NCBI GenBank assembly: GCA_964519615.1
Contig: CAZFIM010000078.1
Location: 1-10,411, forward strand
Direction: 5' to 3'
DNA from: CAZFIM01 sp964519615
GTDB taxonomy: Bacteria; Chloroflexota; Dehalococcoidia; GIF9; UBA5629
Length of the DNA: 10,411 bases
This document shows, one piece after another, positions 1-7,062 of this stretch (its first letter is position 1; each line of letters starts with the position of its first letter). The position numbers were made by a program, and so were the translations under genes. The notes below the pieces were generated by a model, which saw only the letters and a list, made by a program, of their open reading frames with translations, searched no databases and was not told the DNA's origin.

Positions 1-18
1 TGAGAGAGGCTATAATAG

Positions 19-882
19 ATGAACACTATTGAAATCAAAAATATCTCCAAAGCTTTCGGAAGCACAAGGGCATTACAAAACGTTTCGCTGACGCTTGAGT
101 CAGAGAGGATATACGGCTTGCTCGGCAGAAACGGCGCCGGCAAGACTACACTGATCAACATCCTCACCAATAAGGTATTCGCCGACAGCGGTAAAATACT
201 TCTGGACAGCGAAAACGTCCAGGAAAATGATCGCGCACAGGCCAAAATCTACTGTATGACCGAAAAAAATGTCCATCCCTGGAACATGAAGGTCAGAGAT
301 GGCTTCAGGTGGGCTTGCGAGTTTCATCCCGGATTCGACAGGGAATGCGCGTATTCACTCACTGAGAAATTCAAACTGGAGACGGACAAACAGATAAGAA
401 GCCTTTCTTCCGGCTACAGCTCGATCTTCAAGCTGATACTGGTGCTGGCATCACCTGCTCCGGTGCTCATTTTCGACGAGCCGGTAATGGGGCTTGATGC
501 AGCACACAGGGAGCTTTTTTACCGTGAGCTCATTGCCAATTACAGTGAAAATCCCAGAATGATACTCATCGCCACACATTTGATAGACGAGGTAGCGGAA
601 CTCCTTGAACAGGTAATCATTCTTAAAAACGGTGAGTTAGTCCTCGATGACACACTTGAGTCCGTATTGCAGCTTGCCTACTCTGTGTCCGGTGAAGGCG
701 CCCGTGTCGATGTATTTACACAGGACAAGAGAGTTATCCACGAAGAGACAATAGGGAAATTCAAGACCGTCACCATCTTTCAGAAACGCGCCGAGGGTGA
801 TAAGACCCGCATCAGGGAACTGGGACTGGAGATAACACCGGCCAGACTGCAGCATCTGTTCGTCAGCCTGACCAATTCATAG
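19..882 (+). CDS. ABC transporter ATP-binding protein, YtrB-like
   Basis: This is the nucleotide-binding subunit of an ABC-2 type exporter; it hydrolyses ATP at the inner face of the membrane to drive the permease encoded next. Of its 287 residues, the first ~215 are the ATPase domain: Walker A GRNGAGKT (36-43), Walker B VLIFDEP (149-155, D153/E154), D-loop GLD (158-160) and switch His187. The signature motif is LSSGYSS (129-135) instead of LSGGQ, and the Q-loop region reads MTEKN with no Gln; as I recall, both are usual in the YtrB branch of Gram-positive transporters. The last ~70 residues form an accessory tail. An AGAGG ribosome site at 5-9 lies 9 nt before the ATG. The TGA at 1-3 may be the stop of an upstream gene, in such operons commonly a GntR-type regulator, but that is off the window. 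Substrate unknown. Confidence 0.93.
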   Translation: MNTIEIKNISKAFGSTRALQNVSLTLESERIYGLLGRNGAGKTTLINILTNKVFADSGKILLDSENVQENDRAQAKIYCMTEKNVHPWNMKVRDGFRWACEFHPGFDRECAYSLTEKFKLETDKQIRSLSSGYSSIFKLILVLASPAPVLIFDEPVMGLDAAHRELFYRELIANYSENPRMILIATHLIDEVAELLEQVIILKNGELVLDDTLESVLQLAYSVSGEGARVDVFTQDKRVIHEETIGKFKTVTIFQKRAEGDKTRIRELGLEITPARLQHLFVSLTNS

Positions 883-896
883 GAGAATATAAAATA

Positions 897-1607
897 ATGA
901 GAAGCGTATTAAAAATCACCCGATTTCATTTTGCCACTCTGATCAATTTGCAGATTGCCATCTGTGCCGCCGTTCTGCTGCTTCATATATTGATTTCCAT
1001 AGCAGTGATAAGGCTGGCAGATGCACCGGGGCCGGCGGGGGTAGGCGATATCATAGGAATATGCTGGGTAATAATAATTGGGCTGATATTCTTCGCTCCC
1101 AGCTTTAAGTACATGCTGTCGCAGGGAATATCCAGAAAGACCTACTTTTTTGCGGGAAGCCTGAGCATCGTTCTAATGGCTGCTGCCATCGCACTAGTGA
1201 TCACAATTTTTTACATAGTCAACCTCAAAGTATCGAATGTATGGATGATTTACGAGCTTATATACGGTAGCCGCTACCTTCCCGGCGTGGTAGTATGGGA
1301 GTTTGCAGCATTGCTCTTTTTAGGAGTGCTGTCGTGGTTTATCCGTCTGGTGTATTACGTGAGCAGCCGCCCCGTAAAAATAATAATCTCCATTGCTCCT
1401 TTCATCCTGGCAGCCATTTTAATACTGATCAACGCCCTGACCGGAGGAGGAATAGGCCGTTCCGTTTTTGAATTTGTCCAAACCGTAATGGGATTATCGT
1501 ATGACTCACCAAACCCTTTTATCGGGACAGCATCCATGATTGCAGCATCGGTCATCCTCAGCGGCCCCATATTCCTGCTGCTGCGCAGGGCTCAGATAAA
1601 CGATTGA
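897..1607 (+). CDS. ABC-2 type permease subunit
   Basis: This is the probable membrane partner of the preceding ATPase. It is a 236-residue, very hydrophobic protein with about six predicted transmembrane segments, near residues 18-40, 51-70, 83-108, 130-154, 161-182 and 208-230, and a short basic C-terminus. The ATPase stop codon overlaps the ribosome site (AGGAGA, 881-886), and only 14 bp separate the two genes, so they are almost certainly co-translated. There is no clear sequence motif beyond the hydrophobic pattern; assignment rests on topology, size and operon context. Small YtrB-like/permease pairs of this kind are often linked to cell-envelope stress or peptide antibiotic export, but nothing here identifies the substrate. 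The gene ends 7 bp from the stop of the oppositely oriented HEAT-repeat gene. Confidence 0.82.
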   Translation: MRSVLKITRFHFATLINLQIAICAAVLLLHILISIAVIRLADAPGPAGVGDIIGICWVIIIGLIFFAPSFKYMLSQGISRKTYFFAGSLSIVLMAAAIALVITIFYIVNLKVSNVWMIYELIYGSRYLPGVVVWEFAALLFLGVLSWFIRLVYYVSSRPVKIIISIAPFILAAILILINALTGGGIGRSVFEFVQTVMGLSYDSPNPFIGTASMIAASVILSGPIFLLLRRAQIND

Positions 1608-1614
1608 GAGGAGA

Positions 1615-2172
1615 TCAACCGGGGCGCATTCGGAAACCGGTGTTTTTAAGGGCATCTATAGACTTTTTAGCTATCAGAGGTACCTCCAACGATGCCTGAA
1701 CATCCTCCAGCGCTGCCATGAGAGGCTCAAGCAACAGTCCCCAGCTTCCTTTACTCATGTCATGCAGGACATGGTGTGCGCCCTCTCTTATCCATGTCGA
1801 TTCCGGAGTATCGATTAAAGCCCGCAATAAAGGTATCACCGCATGCTTGCCGATAGCCACGAGCCCCTCGGCGGCAAGCCAGCGAACATCGAACTCTTTA
1901 TCATTAAGAGCTTTAACCAGCGCTGCGGTAGCCGCAGGGTCAGCTATTTGCGAAAGCGCCTTGGCAGCTTCCCATCGCACCCACGTTCTCTTACTGGTCA
2001 GCGCTTCCACCAGCGCCGGCACCGCCTCCTGTCCCATATCCACCAGTAAACGCCGGGCTTTCTGACAGCGTATAACGTCATCGCAGGTCAGCTCGGCTAT
2101 CAATGCGTCTATATCTTTGCCTCCCACTGGCTTCTCCCCCTTCGGCTGCCGGTTATGCTGCCTTCCCGGCAT
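1615..2172 (-). CDS. HEAT-repeat (PBS-lyase-like) protein
   Basis: This 185-residue soluble protein is built of about four alpha-helical HEAT repeats, roughly residues 33-61, 62-92, 93-123 and 124-158. The repeated pattern is 'A-x-x-L-x-x-(I/M)-G/D-x-x-A-(V/T)-x-x-L-(V/I)-x-A-L', seen for example in VPALVEAL, TAALVKAL and VIPLLRAL. Such scaffolds mediate protein-protein contacts; no catalytic residues, signal peptide or membrane segment are visible, and the partner is unknown. The ATG at 2172 has a modest GGTGA site 9 nt upstream. The first 15 residues are polar and outside the repeats, and a GTG at 2127 has a stronger AGGGGGAG site 6 nt upstream, so a 170-residue product is a real alternative. 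It is the last gene of the minus-strand block, 107 bp after the GIDE-LemA gene. Confidence 0.8.
   Translation of the reverse strand: MPGRQHNRQPKGEKPVGGKDIDALIAELTCDDVIRCQKARRLLVDMGQEAVPALVEALTSKRTWVRWEAAKALSQIADPAATAALVKALNDKEFDVRWLAAEGLVAIGKHAVIPLLRALIDTPESTWIREGAHHVLHDMSKGSWGLLLEPLMAALEDVQASLEVPLIAKKSIDALKNTGFRMRPG
1618..1647 (+). terminator. Possible weak terminator of the ABC operon, inside the convergent gene
   Basis: A 5-bp G+C-rich stem (ACCGG 1618-1622, CCGGT 1637-1641) with a 14-nt loop is followed by a run of five T (1643-1647) on the plus strand. It lies wholly inside the 3' end of the opposing HEAT-repeat gene, as it must, since only 7 bp lie between the two stop codons. The stem is short, so this is tentative. 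Confidence 0.3.
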
Positions 2173-2183
2173 TATTTACATTC

Positions 2184-2209
2184 ACCGCACAAATATTACT
2201 ATATGCGGT
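2184..2209. repeat. Inverted repeat upstream of the HEAT-repeat gene
   Basis: ACCGCA (2184-2189) and TGCGGT (2204-2209) form a perfect 6-bp inverted repeat with a 14-bp A+T-rich spacer, 12 bp upstream of the ATG at 2172. It could be an operator or a 5'-leader hairpin covering the ribosome site, since the GGTGA overlaps one arm. I see no convincing promoter beside it. Could be chance. Confidence 0.25.
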
Positions 2210-2279
2210 AATTGAGGCGCAAAGAAGCCATAGATTATGCTTCGATTTTTTTTAGCAAATTCACTCAACCGGAAGATAT

Positions 2280-3605
2280 TCATCCGGCCAGAGTTACGTT
2301 GACGGGCGCACGCCGGAAGCCCCCCGTCGCATCAAGCAGTTGTTTTGCCCGCAAGCCCGCAAGTAAAGCGGCAAGACGGTCCGGGATTAACGCAAGACGG
2401 TTATTATAGAACGTAGCGATGTTATTATAGTAGTCCCGCGCGAGCGCAATCCGCTCCTCGGTATCGGATAGAGTACGTTGAAGCTGTATAAAAAGGTCAC
2501 TTGCTTTCAGCTCCGGATACTTCTCGGCGATAACCGTCAGCCGGGCAGCCAGAGCGGTAAAATCTGCTCCGGGGGTTCCCGGGGGAGTGGCGCCAAGTTG
2601 GCTGCGCATCTGAGCTAAATTCTGCTGTACCTCTGCCTCATGTATCCGGTACGCTTCTATTGCCCGTACAAGATTGGGGATAAGGTCATTCCTGCGCTTG
2701 AGCTGAACATCCACCAGCGACCATGCCTGAAGCACGCGCTGTCTCAGGCATATAAGGCTATTGTAGACGGTCCAGAGCCAGCCGATTATGCAAGCAGCAG
2801 TATAGACCGCAGCTCCTGTAAGCGGGGAAAAAGACGGCCCGCCGCCAGCCAGGTGATTGGCAACGAAGATGCCGGCAACAGCAAAGATCAGACCCAACGC
2901 GGCAAGCGACCAGAAGCCGATGCCGTAGCCTGCGGTTATCCGTTTTTCTGTCTTCATGGAGATAATGAATAAAGGCGCAGACTCATCATAGGCGATCTCG
3001 GCAGCTACCACATCCTGCCTCTCCCGCGCCTGACCCACCACGTAAAGCTCCGCGTGCAGAGGGATAGCGGTCTCACGAAAACGGCGGCGGTGATCGGAAT
3101 TAGCCACGGCATTAGCCGGGCCTTTATCATAATAGAGGGCATCGCTGCGGCCGCAGGTCCGTTCAAAAACCTCCTTATCATGAACAGCCGCCTTGTCCGG
3201 CACGATGCGTACGACACCGCTCTCATCCTTGAGATAGAAGGGCACTGCTTCGCCGCCGCCGGCAACGGTAGTCCAGCCGCTCTCCGTACGGGTACGGGTA
3301 TGAACATGACCTCTGGAATCGCTGGAGGTCTCCGTCACCAGGCGGGACCAGTGCTCCTGTACCTGCCATTTATAGGTCACGCAAAGGGTGCCGTTCAGAT
3401 AGCTTTGCAAAGGCGCTTCGCTTTCCGCCGTACCCTTGAGCTCGTTCAGGCCTATAAAGACACCGCGGGCTCTGGAGGTAGGAAGGTCATCGAGCAGGCG
3501 CTTGCGGCGCAAAAAGAGAAAAGCGCCGATAAGACAGCCCAGGGCACAAAGCGCACCTGCTGCAACAGGGACAATGTAAGGAATAAACGCTTGTGAATGG
3601 CTCAT
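2280..3605 (-). CDS. GIDE-LemA fusion membrane protein
   Basis: Membrane protein of 441 residues from the ATG at 3605. An N-terminal membrane helix (about 7-32) is followed by a GIDE-like region (about 50-200; landmarks GLNELKG at 52-58, TYKWQVQEHW at 77-86 and ELYVVGQA at 186-193), the extramembrane domain named from mitochondrial E3 ligase MULAN/GIDE. Then come two more helices (about 226-250 and 263-285) and a LemA domain (about 281-425) with the typical YNSLICLRQRV, AWSLVDVQLKRRNDLIPNLV and YYNNIATFYNN segments. There is no RING finger, so no ubiquitin ligase function is implied. LemA-domain proteins are widespread and poorly understood. The reading frame is open up to 3779, but that would overlap the upstream GIY-YIG gene; a -35/-10 pair at 3619-3647 places transcription just before 3605. 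ATG 3623 (447 residues) is possible, but it lies inside the -10 hexamer. Ribosome site weak. Confidence 0.85.
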   Translation of the reverse strand: MSHSQAFIPYIVPVAAGALCALGCLIGAFLFLRRKRLLDDLPTSRARGVFIGLNELKGTAESEAPLQSYLNGTLCVTYKWQVQEHWSRLVTETSSDSRGHVHTRTRTESGWTTVAGGGEAVPFYLKDESGVVRIVPDKAAVHDKEVFERTCGRSDALYYDKGPANAVANSDHRRRFRETAIPLHAELYVVGQARERQDVVAAEIAYDESAPLFIISMKTEKRITAGYGIGFWSLAALGLIFAVAGIFVANHLAGGGPSFSPLTGAAVYTAACIIGWLWTVYNSLICLRQRVLQAWSLVDVQLKRRNDLIPNLVRAIEAYRIHEAEVQQNLAQMRSQLGATPPGTPGADFTALAARLTVIAEKYPELKASDLFIQLQRTLSDTEERIALARDYYNNIATFYNNRLALIPDRLAALLAGLRAKQLLDATGGFRRAPVNVTLAG

Positions 3606-3618
3606 TGTTATCCGGTCT

Positions 3619-3647
3619 ATCATATCGCGGCGAAGATTGGCTGTAAA
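3619..3647 (-). promoter_or_regulatory. Predicted sigma-70-type promoter for the GIDE-LemA gene
   Basis: Read on the minus strand, TTTACA (3647-3642) and TATGAT (3624-3619) are separated by exactly 17 bp; each hexamer matches the consensus at five of six positions. Transcription would begin near 3612, leaving a very short leader before the ATG at 3605. This fits the 85-bp break between the GIY-YIG gene and this gene, in a cluster whose earlier genes overlap or nearly touch. Confidence 0.5.
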
Positions 3648-3690
3648 GAGAGAACATTGCCAGATAGTCCTTGCTTGATACAAACAGAAA

Positions 3691-4131
3691 TTAATTGATC
3701 TCCCGTAATTCATACGGATGCAGCAGTACTGCATCCTCCCGCTTTCCTTTGAACAAAGAGAATGACGGCTTACAGGCAAAGAAGGTCAGGTGGCTATAGC
3801 AGCGGCAGTCCGAGCTGCCGAAGCCTTTCAGCGCAGGCTCAGCCCCGGGCAAGCCGGAGACTATACCGTTCCAGGCGCATTCCAGTCTTTCCTGACTGCA
3901 GGTATACCACACCTCTTTCACCGAAGCCGCCTGCAGGAGATAGTCTATGTGCCAGTGCAGCCGTTTTTCCGGCCTCAGATGCCGCTTCAGCCTTCCTGCA
4001 AGCCCGCCCAGTGCGCTGCCCGTATAGACATAATAGCCGGGGAGAAAGCCCAATCTTCCCAATTTGCCCACCTGTAAACGGCAGCTCTCTTTAAGGAAGA
4101 GCACCAGCGCATACGTGCCTGCCTCTACCAC
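3691..4131 (-). CDS. GIY-YIG family protein, DUF123/Uri type
   Basis: A 146-residue protein with a compact GIY-YIG nuclease-like domain of the DUF123 (COG1833) type. The two motif halves are GTYALV (5-10) and YYVYTGSA (33-40), followed by Arg47 and the family-typical HWHIDYLL (59-66), a candidate acidic residue at E81 or E84, and a C-terminal DCRCYSHL (108-115). GIY-YIG enzymes cleave DNA through a Tyr/Arg/Glu metal site, but the role of this stand-alone subgroup is unknown. The start is GTG, with GGGG about 9 nt upstream, only 5 bp after the larC stop, so translation is probably coupled. The tail after residue 125 is outside the usual core. A functional connection to the Lar pathway is not established and may be only operon packing. 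Confidence 0.88.
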   Translation of the reverse strand: MVEAGTYALVLFLKESCRLQVGKLGRLGFLPGYYVYTGSALGGLAGRLKRHLRPEKRLHWHIDYLLQAASVKEVWYTCSQERLECAWNGIVSGLPGAEPALKGFGSSDCRCYSHLTFFACKPSFSLFKGKREDAVLLHPYELREIN

Positions 4132-4136
4132 CGGTC

Positions 4137-5333
4137 TTATCCCCGCAGGTGATCCCGTGCTTCACCTTCCACAATACGGATTACATCCCTTAAAGGCATT
4201 TTTCTGTTCAGGGCGATAGCACGGCAGTCGTCGTATTCGGCTGTGATACCGGCGATCTTGCCGGAGAAGCGCTTAAGCTTCACTTTGACCTGCCCTAAAG
4301 TAGAGGCAAACTCCACTATCTGGCGCTGAGCAGTACGGCGGGAGACAGGACATGTGCGCAGACCCAGTGTGGAGGTCTCGCGCATGATTATATCCGTCAG
4401 CGCCGCTTCCACCGCTGCAGGGCTGATCACGCTGAGCATAACCGCCGGACGGTCTTTCTTCATCTGAATAGGCGTAAACCAGACATCTACTGCACCCTGC
4501 CCGAACAGATTTTCCATAAGATAACCGTAGATACGGGGGTCCATATCATCGATATTGGTTTCCAGCAATACCATCTCAGGGTCTGCCGCTGCTGCGGCTT
4601 CCTGCCCCAGCCAGACGCGCAGAACATTCGGCCAATTCTGGAAATCCTTTGCCCCCGCTCCATAGCCGACCGCATTTATGGTCATAGCCGGCTGATGAAA
4701 ATCAGCCAGACAGGTGAGCAGAGCTGCGCCAGTAGGCGTAATCAACTCCACAGCCTGCGTCAATACAACCGGAGTTGCGGTAAGAGGCGCACGCGCCTCA
4801 GCCAGCAATTGCAGCGCGGCGGGCGCCGGCAAAGGCAGAATACCGTGATCGCACTTTACCGTACCCCTGCCTGCAGGCAGCGCAGAGCAGTAACAGCGTT
4901 CAATCCCCATTGTCTCCAGCGCAAATAGAGTCCCGACAACGTCGATAATCGTATCAAGCGCACCCAGTTCATGAAAATGAACATCCTCCAGAGGAATCCC
5001 ATGGATTTTTGCCTCCGCCTCTCCTAGGCGCCTGAACACAGCAATGCTCTTCTCCTTCACGCTTTCCGGGAGCCCGCTTGCCTCGATTATACTGAGAATA
5101 TCGGCAAGCGTGCGCGGCGGTGTAATATTCCCTTTCTTTGCGTTGACGGTGAATCCGGTAGCTGCGATAGGGCCGCGCATAACCTTTTCCGATGAAATAC
5201 GGTAGCCGCCGATGCCCAGACAGCTCAACCCGTCTTTGAGCTTTTCCATCTCAAGACCGGCATCGAGAATCGCACCCAGCAGCATATCGCCGCTGCAGCC
5301 GGAAAAACAATCGAAATATGCAATTTTTCTCAT
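4137..5333 (-). CDS. larC: Nickel-pincer cofactor biosynthesis protein LarC
   Basis: LarC inserts nickel into the bis-thiocarboxylate pyridinium mononucleotide made by LarE, in a CTP-dependent cyclometallation, giving the nickel-pincer nucleotide cofactor. All of the protein is present in one 398-residue frame: the LarC1 part opens with YFDCFSGCSGDM (6-17) and carries VHFHELGALDT (118-128), and the LarC2 part includes ETNIDDMDPRIYGYL (258-272) and PIQMKKDRP (288-296). In Lactiplantibacillus plantarum the two parts are joined by programmed frameshifting; here no frameshift is needed. The His-rich stretch found in some homologues is not seen. The ATG overlaps the larE stop as ATGA, with GAGGGG about 8 nt upstream, so translation is coupled to larE. 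Cytoplasmic. Confidence 0.96.
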   Translation of the reverse strand: MRKIAYFDCFSGCSGDMLLGAILDAGLEMEKLKDGLSCLGIGGYRISSEKVMRGPIAATGFTVNAKKGNITPPRTLADILSIIEASGLPESVKEKSIAVFRRLGEAEAKIHGIPLEDVHFHELGALDTIIDVVGTLFALETMGIERCYCSALPAGRGTVKCDHGILPLPAPAALQLLAEARAPLTATPVVLTQAVELITPTGAALLTCLADFHQPAMTINAVGYGAGAKDFQNWPNVLRVWLGQEAAAAADPEMVLLETNIDDMDPRIYGYLMENLFGQGAVDVWFTPIQMKKDRPAVMLSVISPAAVEAALTDIIMRETSTLGLRTCPVSRRTAQRQIVEFASTLGQVKVKLKRFSGKIAGITAEYDDCRAIALNRKMPLRDVIRIVEGEARDHLRG

Positions 5334-6178
5334 GATGCTTTCCCCTCACTGTCATTACTCATATCTTTGGCAAGTACCTCGTTCAAGCTGCCGCTACGGA
5401 AACCCTGCAGATCCAGGGTAACATAGGTATAGCCGAGTGACCTGATGCAGCGGACAAGCTCATTTCTGATACCCTCTTCCAGCAACAGCGGTATATGTTC
5501 CCGCTCAATTTCTATGCGTGCCGTATCGCCGTGATGGCGCAGACGCACCTGTCCGCGGACAAGAGTACGCACATATTTCTCTCCTGCTGCGATTTTCATC
5601 AGTGTCTCTTCCGTTACGGGCGTGCCATAGGCAATGCGTGAAGCCAGACAGGGGGAAGAAGGCTTATCCCAGGTAGGCAGGCCTAATGCGCGGGAAAGAG
5701 CGCGGATTTCATCCTTGCGCAGTCCCGCTTCGCAGAGAGGGCTGCGTACGTCCGCTTCACGGGCGGCCTTCATACCCGGACGCCAGTCATTGAGATCGTC
5801 GCAATTGCTGCCGTCAGCTATACAGGTCAATCCTTCCCGGTCCGCTATTTGACGCAAAGCCCGAAAGAGAGCTTTCCGGCAGTGGTAGCATCGGTTCGGC
5901 GCATTTGCTGAAAATTGCGTATCTGCCAGCTCCGAGCTCTCGATAAAGGAATAACGTATCCCCAGTTTGTCCGCAAGCTCACCCGCCGCTTCCATATCGG
6001 CAGCGGGATAGAGGGGAGCATGCGCCGTAACCGCATACGCATCCCTACACAGTACCTGCACCGCTACAGCAGCCAGAAACGTACTGTCCGTACCCCCCGA
6101 ATAGGCGATGAGAACCTTCCCCATATCTTTAAGGACAGCCTTTAAGTGCTCAAGCTTTTGTTCTTGTTTACGGCTCAT
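5330..6178 (-). CDS. larE: LarE, ATP-dependent sulfur-inserting enzyme of nickel-pincer cofactor synthesis
   Basis: LarE adenylates the carboxylates of pyridinium-3,5-biscarboxylic acid mononucleotide and converts them to thiocarboxylates. It is a PP-loop ATPase with SGGTDS early in the protein. Cysteines occur as RCYHCR (CxxC) and in PCLASR; the latter matches the position of the sacrificial Cys176 of the L. plantarum enzyme. A CxxC plus this third Cys suggests the [4Fe-4S] kind of LarE, which takes sulfur from outside rather than sacrificing its own (inference). The C-terminal TLDLQGFRSGSLNE is family-typical. The ATG at 6178 (282 residues, MSRKQ start) has an AGGGAAGAG site and overlaps the larB end by 11 bp. 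An ATG at 6205 would add nine residues but has a poor ribosome site. Confidence 0.94.
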   Translation of the reverse strand: MSRKQEQKLEHLKAVLKDMGKVLIAYSGGTDSTFLAAVAVQVLCRDAYAVTAHAPLYPAADMEAAGELADKLGIRYSFIESSELADTQFSANAPNRCYHCRKALFRALRQIADREGLTCIADGSNCDDLNDWRPGMKAAREADVRSPLCEAGLRKDEIRALSRALGLPTWDKPSSPCLASRIAYGTPVTEETLMKIAAGEKYVRTLVRGQVRLRHHGDTARIEIEREHIPLLLEEGIRNELVRCIRSLGYTYVTLDLQGFRSGSLNEVLAKDMSNDSEGKAS

Positions 6179-6974
6179 TTCGCTCTTCCCTGTCACCGGC
6201 AGCATTTATCAGACCGGCCAAGTAGCCCGCGCCGAAGCCGTTATCGATATTGACCACGGCAATGCCGGGAGCGCAGCTATTGAGCATGGTCAGCAGCGGC
6301 GCAAGGCCGCTGGATCCCGCACCGTATCCCACGGAGGTGGGTACGGCAATAACGGGAACAGCGACCATACCCCCCACTACCCCCGGCAGAGCACCCTCCA
6401 TGCCTGCCACCACCACCAGTACTCTGAAGTGGCGCAGGGCAGGAATGTTCTCCAACAGCCGATGGAATCCTGCTATACCGACATCGAAGAATCTCTCAAC
6501 TTGATTATCCATCAATTCGGCCGTAACTGCTGCCTCCTCTGCCACCGGGATATCAGCGGTACCGCCCGTCAATACGGCTATACCCGGGCGGAGGGGGGTG
6601 CGGGGGGTGCGGTTGACCGCAATAGAACGGGCAAGCGGATAATAGACAGCGTCAGCGAGTACCCCCTTAAGGGCATTATACACATCACCTTCGACATGAG
6701 TGATAAGTAGTTTATCGGAGCAGGCTGCGAGCTGACGGGAAATAGTAAGGATTTGCTCAACCGTTTTCCCTCGGCCGAAAACGACCTCAGGAAATCCGGT
6801 ACGCAGGCTGCGGTGATGGTCCAGTTTGGCATAGCCCAATTCCTCATATGGCAAAACACTGAGCCGATCGATAGCCTCCGCTACGGGGAGCGCGCCGCTT
6901 TGCACCTGCTCCAGTATGGCACGCAGCCACCGGCCGGTTATATGTCTCTCTTCTGGCACACCTCTGCTATTCAT
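6168..6974 (-). CDS. larB: LarB, pyridinium-3,5-biscarboxylic acid mononucleotide synthase
   Basis: LarB carries out the first step of nickel-pincer cofactor synthesis: it carboxylates the nicotinic ring of NaAD at C5 and cleaves the phosphoanhydride, releasing AMP. The fold resembles AIR carboxylase (PurE). From the ATG at 6974 the protein has 268 residues; an N-terminal helical segment precedes the PurE-like domain, with VLTGGTADIP (134-143), GMEGALPG (191-198), SVGYGAG (214-220) and NIDNGFGAG (242-250). The frame is open to a GTG at 7016, but that codon lies at the predicted transcription start, and family members normally begin close to the RAILEQVQSG-like helix, so the ATG is preferred although neither start has a good ribosome site. 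Its 3' end overlaps larE. Confidence 0.93.
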   Translation of the reverse strand: MNSRGVPEERHITGRWLRAILEQVQSGALPVAEAIDRLSVLPYEELGYAKLDHHRSLRTGFPEVVFGRGKTVEQILTISRQLAACSDKLLITHVEGDVYNALKGVLADAVYYPLARSIAVNRTPRTPLRPGIAVLTGGTADIPVAEEAAVTAELMDNQVERFFDVGIAGFHRLLENIPALRHFRVLVVVAGMEGALPGVVGGMVAVPVIAVPTSVGYGAGSSGLAPLLTMLNSCAPGIAVVNIDNGFGAGYLAGLINAAGDREERNEP

Positions 6975-7018
6975 AAAAGCATTGCGTTCATTTCGTTTAA
7001 TTATGTGAGAATACACTC

Positions 7019-7047
7019 ATTGTACTCAAGCGGCAAGGTGAAGACAA
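7019..7047 (-). promoter_or_regulatory. Predicted promoter for the lar operon (larB start)
   Basis: On the minus strand TTGTCT (7047-7042) and TACAAT (7024-7019) are spaced by exactly 17 bp, a good sigma-70-type match. Transcription would start near 7012, giving a leader of about 38 nt before the ATG of larB at 6974. The promoter sits in the 88-bp gap after the flavoprotein gene, so the lar genes need not depend on read-through from it. Confidence 0.5.
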
Positions 7048-7062
7048 TACTGCCGGAATAAT

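Noticed and set aside
11..16. TATAAT sequence resembling a -10 box
   Set aside because: It lies 2 bp before the ATG of the ABC ATPase, so transcription would start inside the coding region; it is better read as the A+T-rich spacer after the ribosome site.
3054..3596. 180-codon plus-strand open frame
   Set aside because: It lies entirely antisense to the well-supported GIDE-LemA gene and its product shows no recognisable domain.
4137..5333. Possible programmed frameshift in larC, as in L. plantarum
   Set aside because: LarC1 and LarC2 parts are in one unbroken 398-codon frame, so no frameshift is needed.
6108..6710. 200-codon plus-strand open frame
   Set aside because: It is antisense to larB and larE, both with clear family motifs; the translated product looks like a frame shadow.
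7003..7020. Imperfect dyad ATGAGTGTATTCTCACAT around the lar transcription start
   Set aside because: Only 6 of 9 base pairs match, which is too weak to call an operator.
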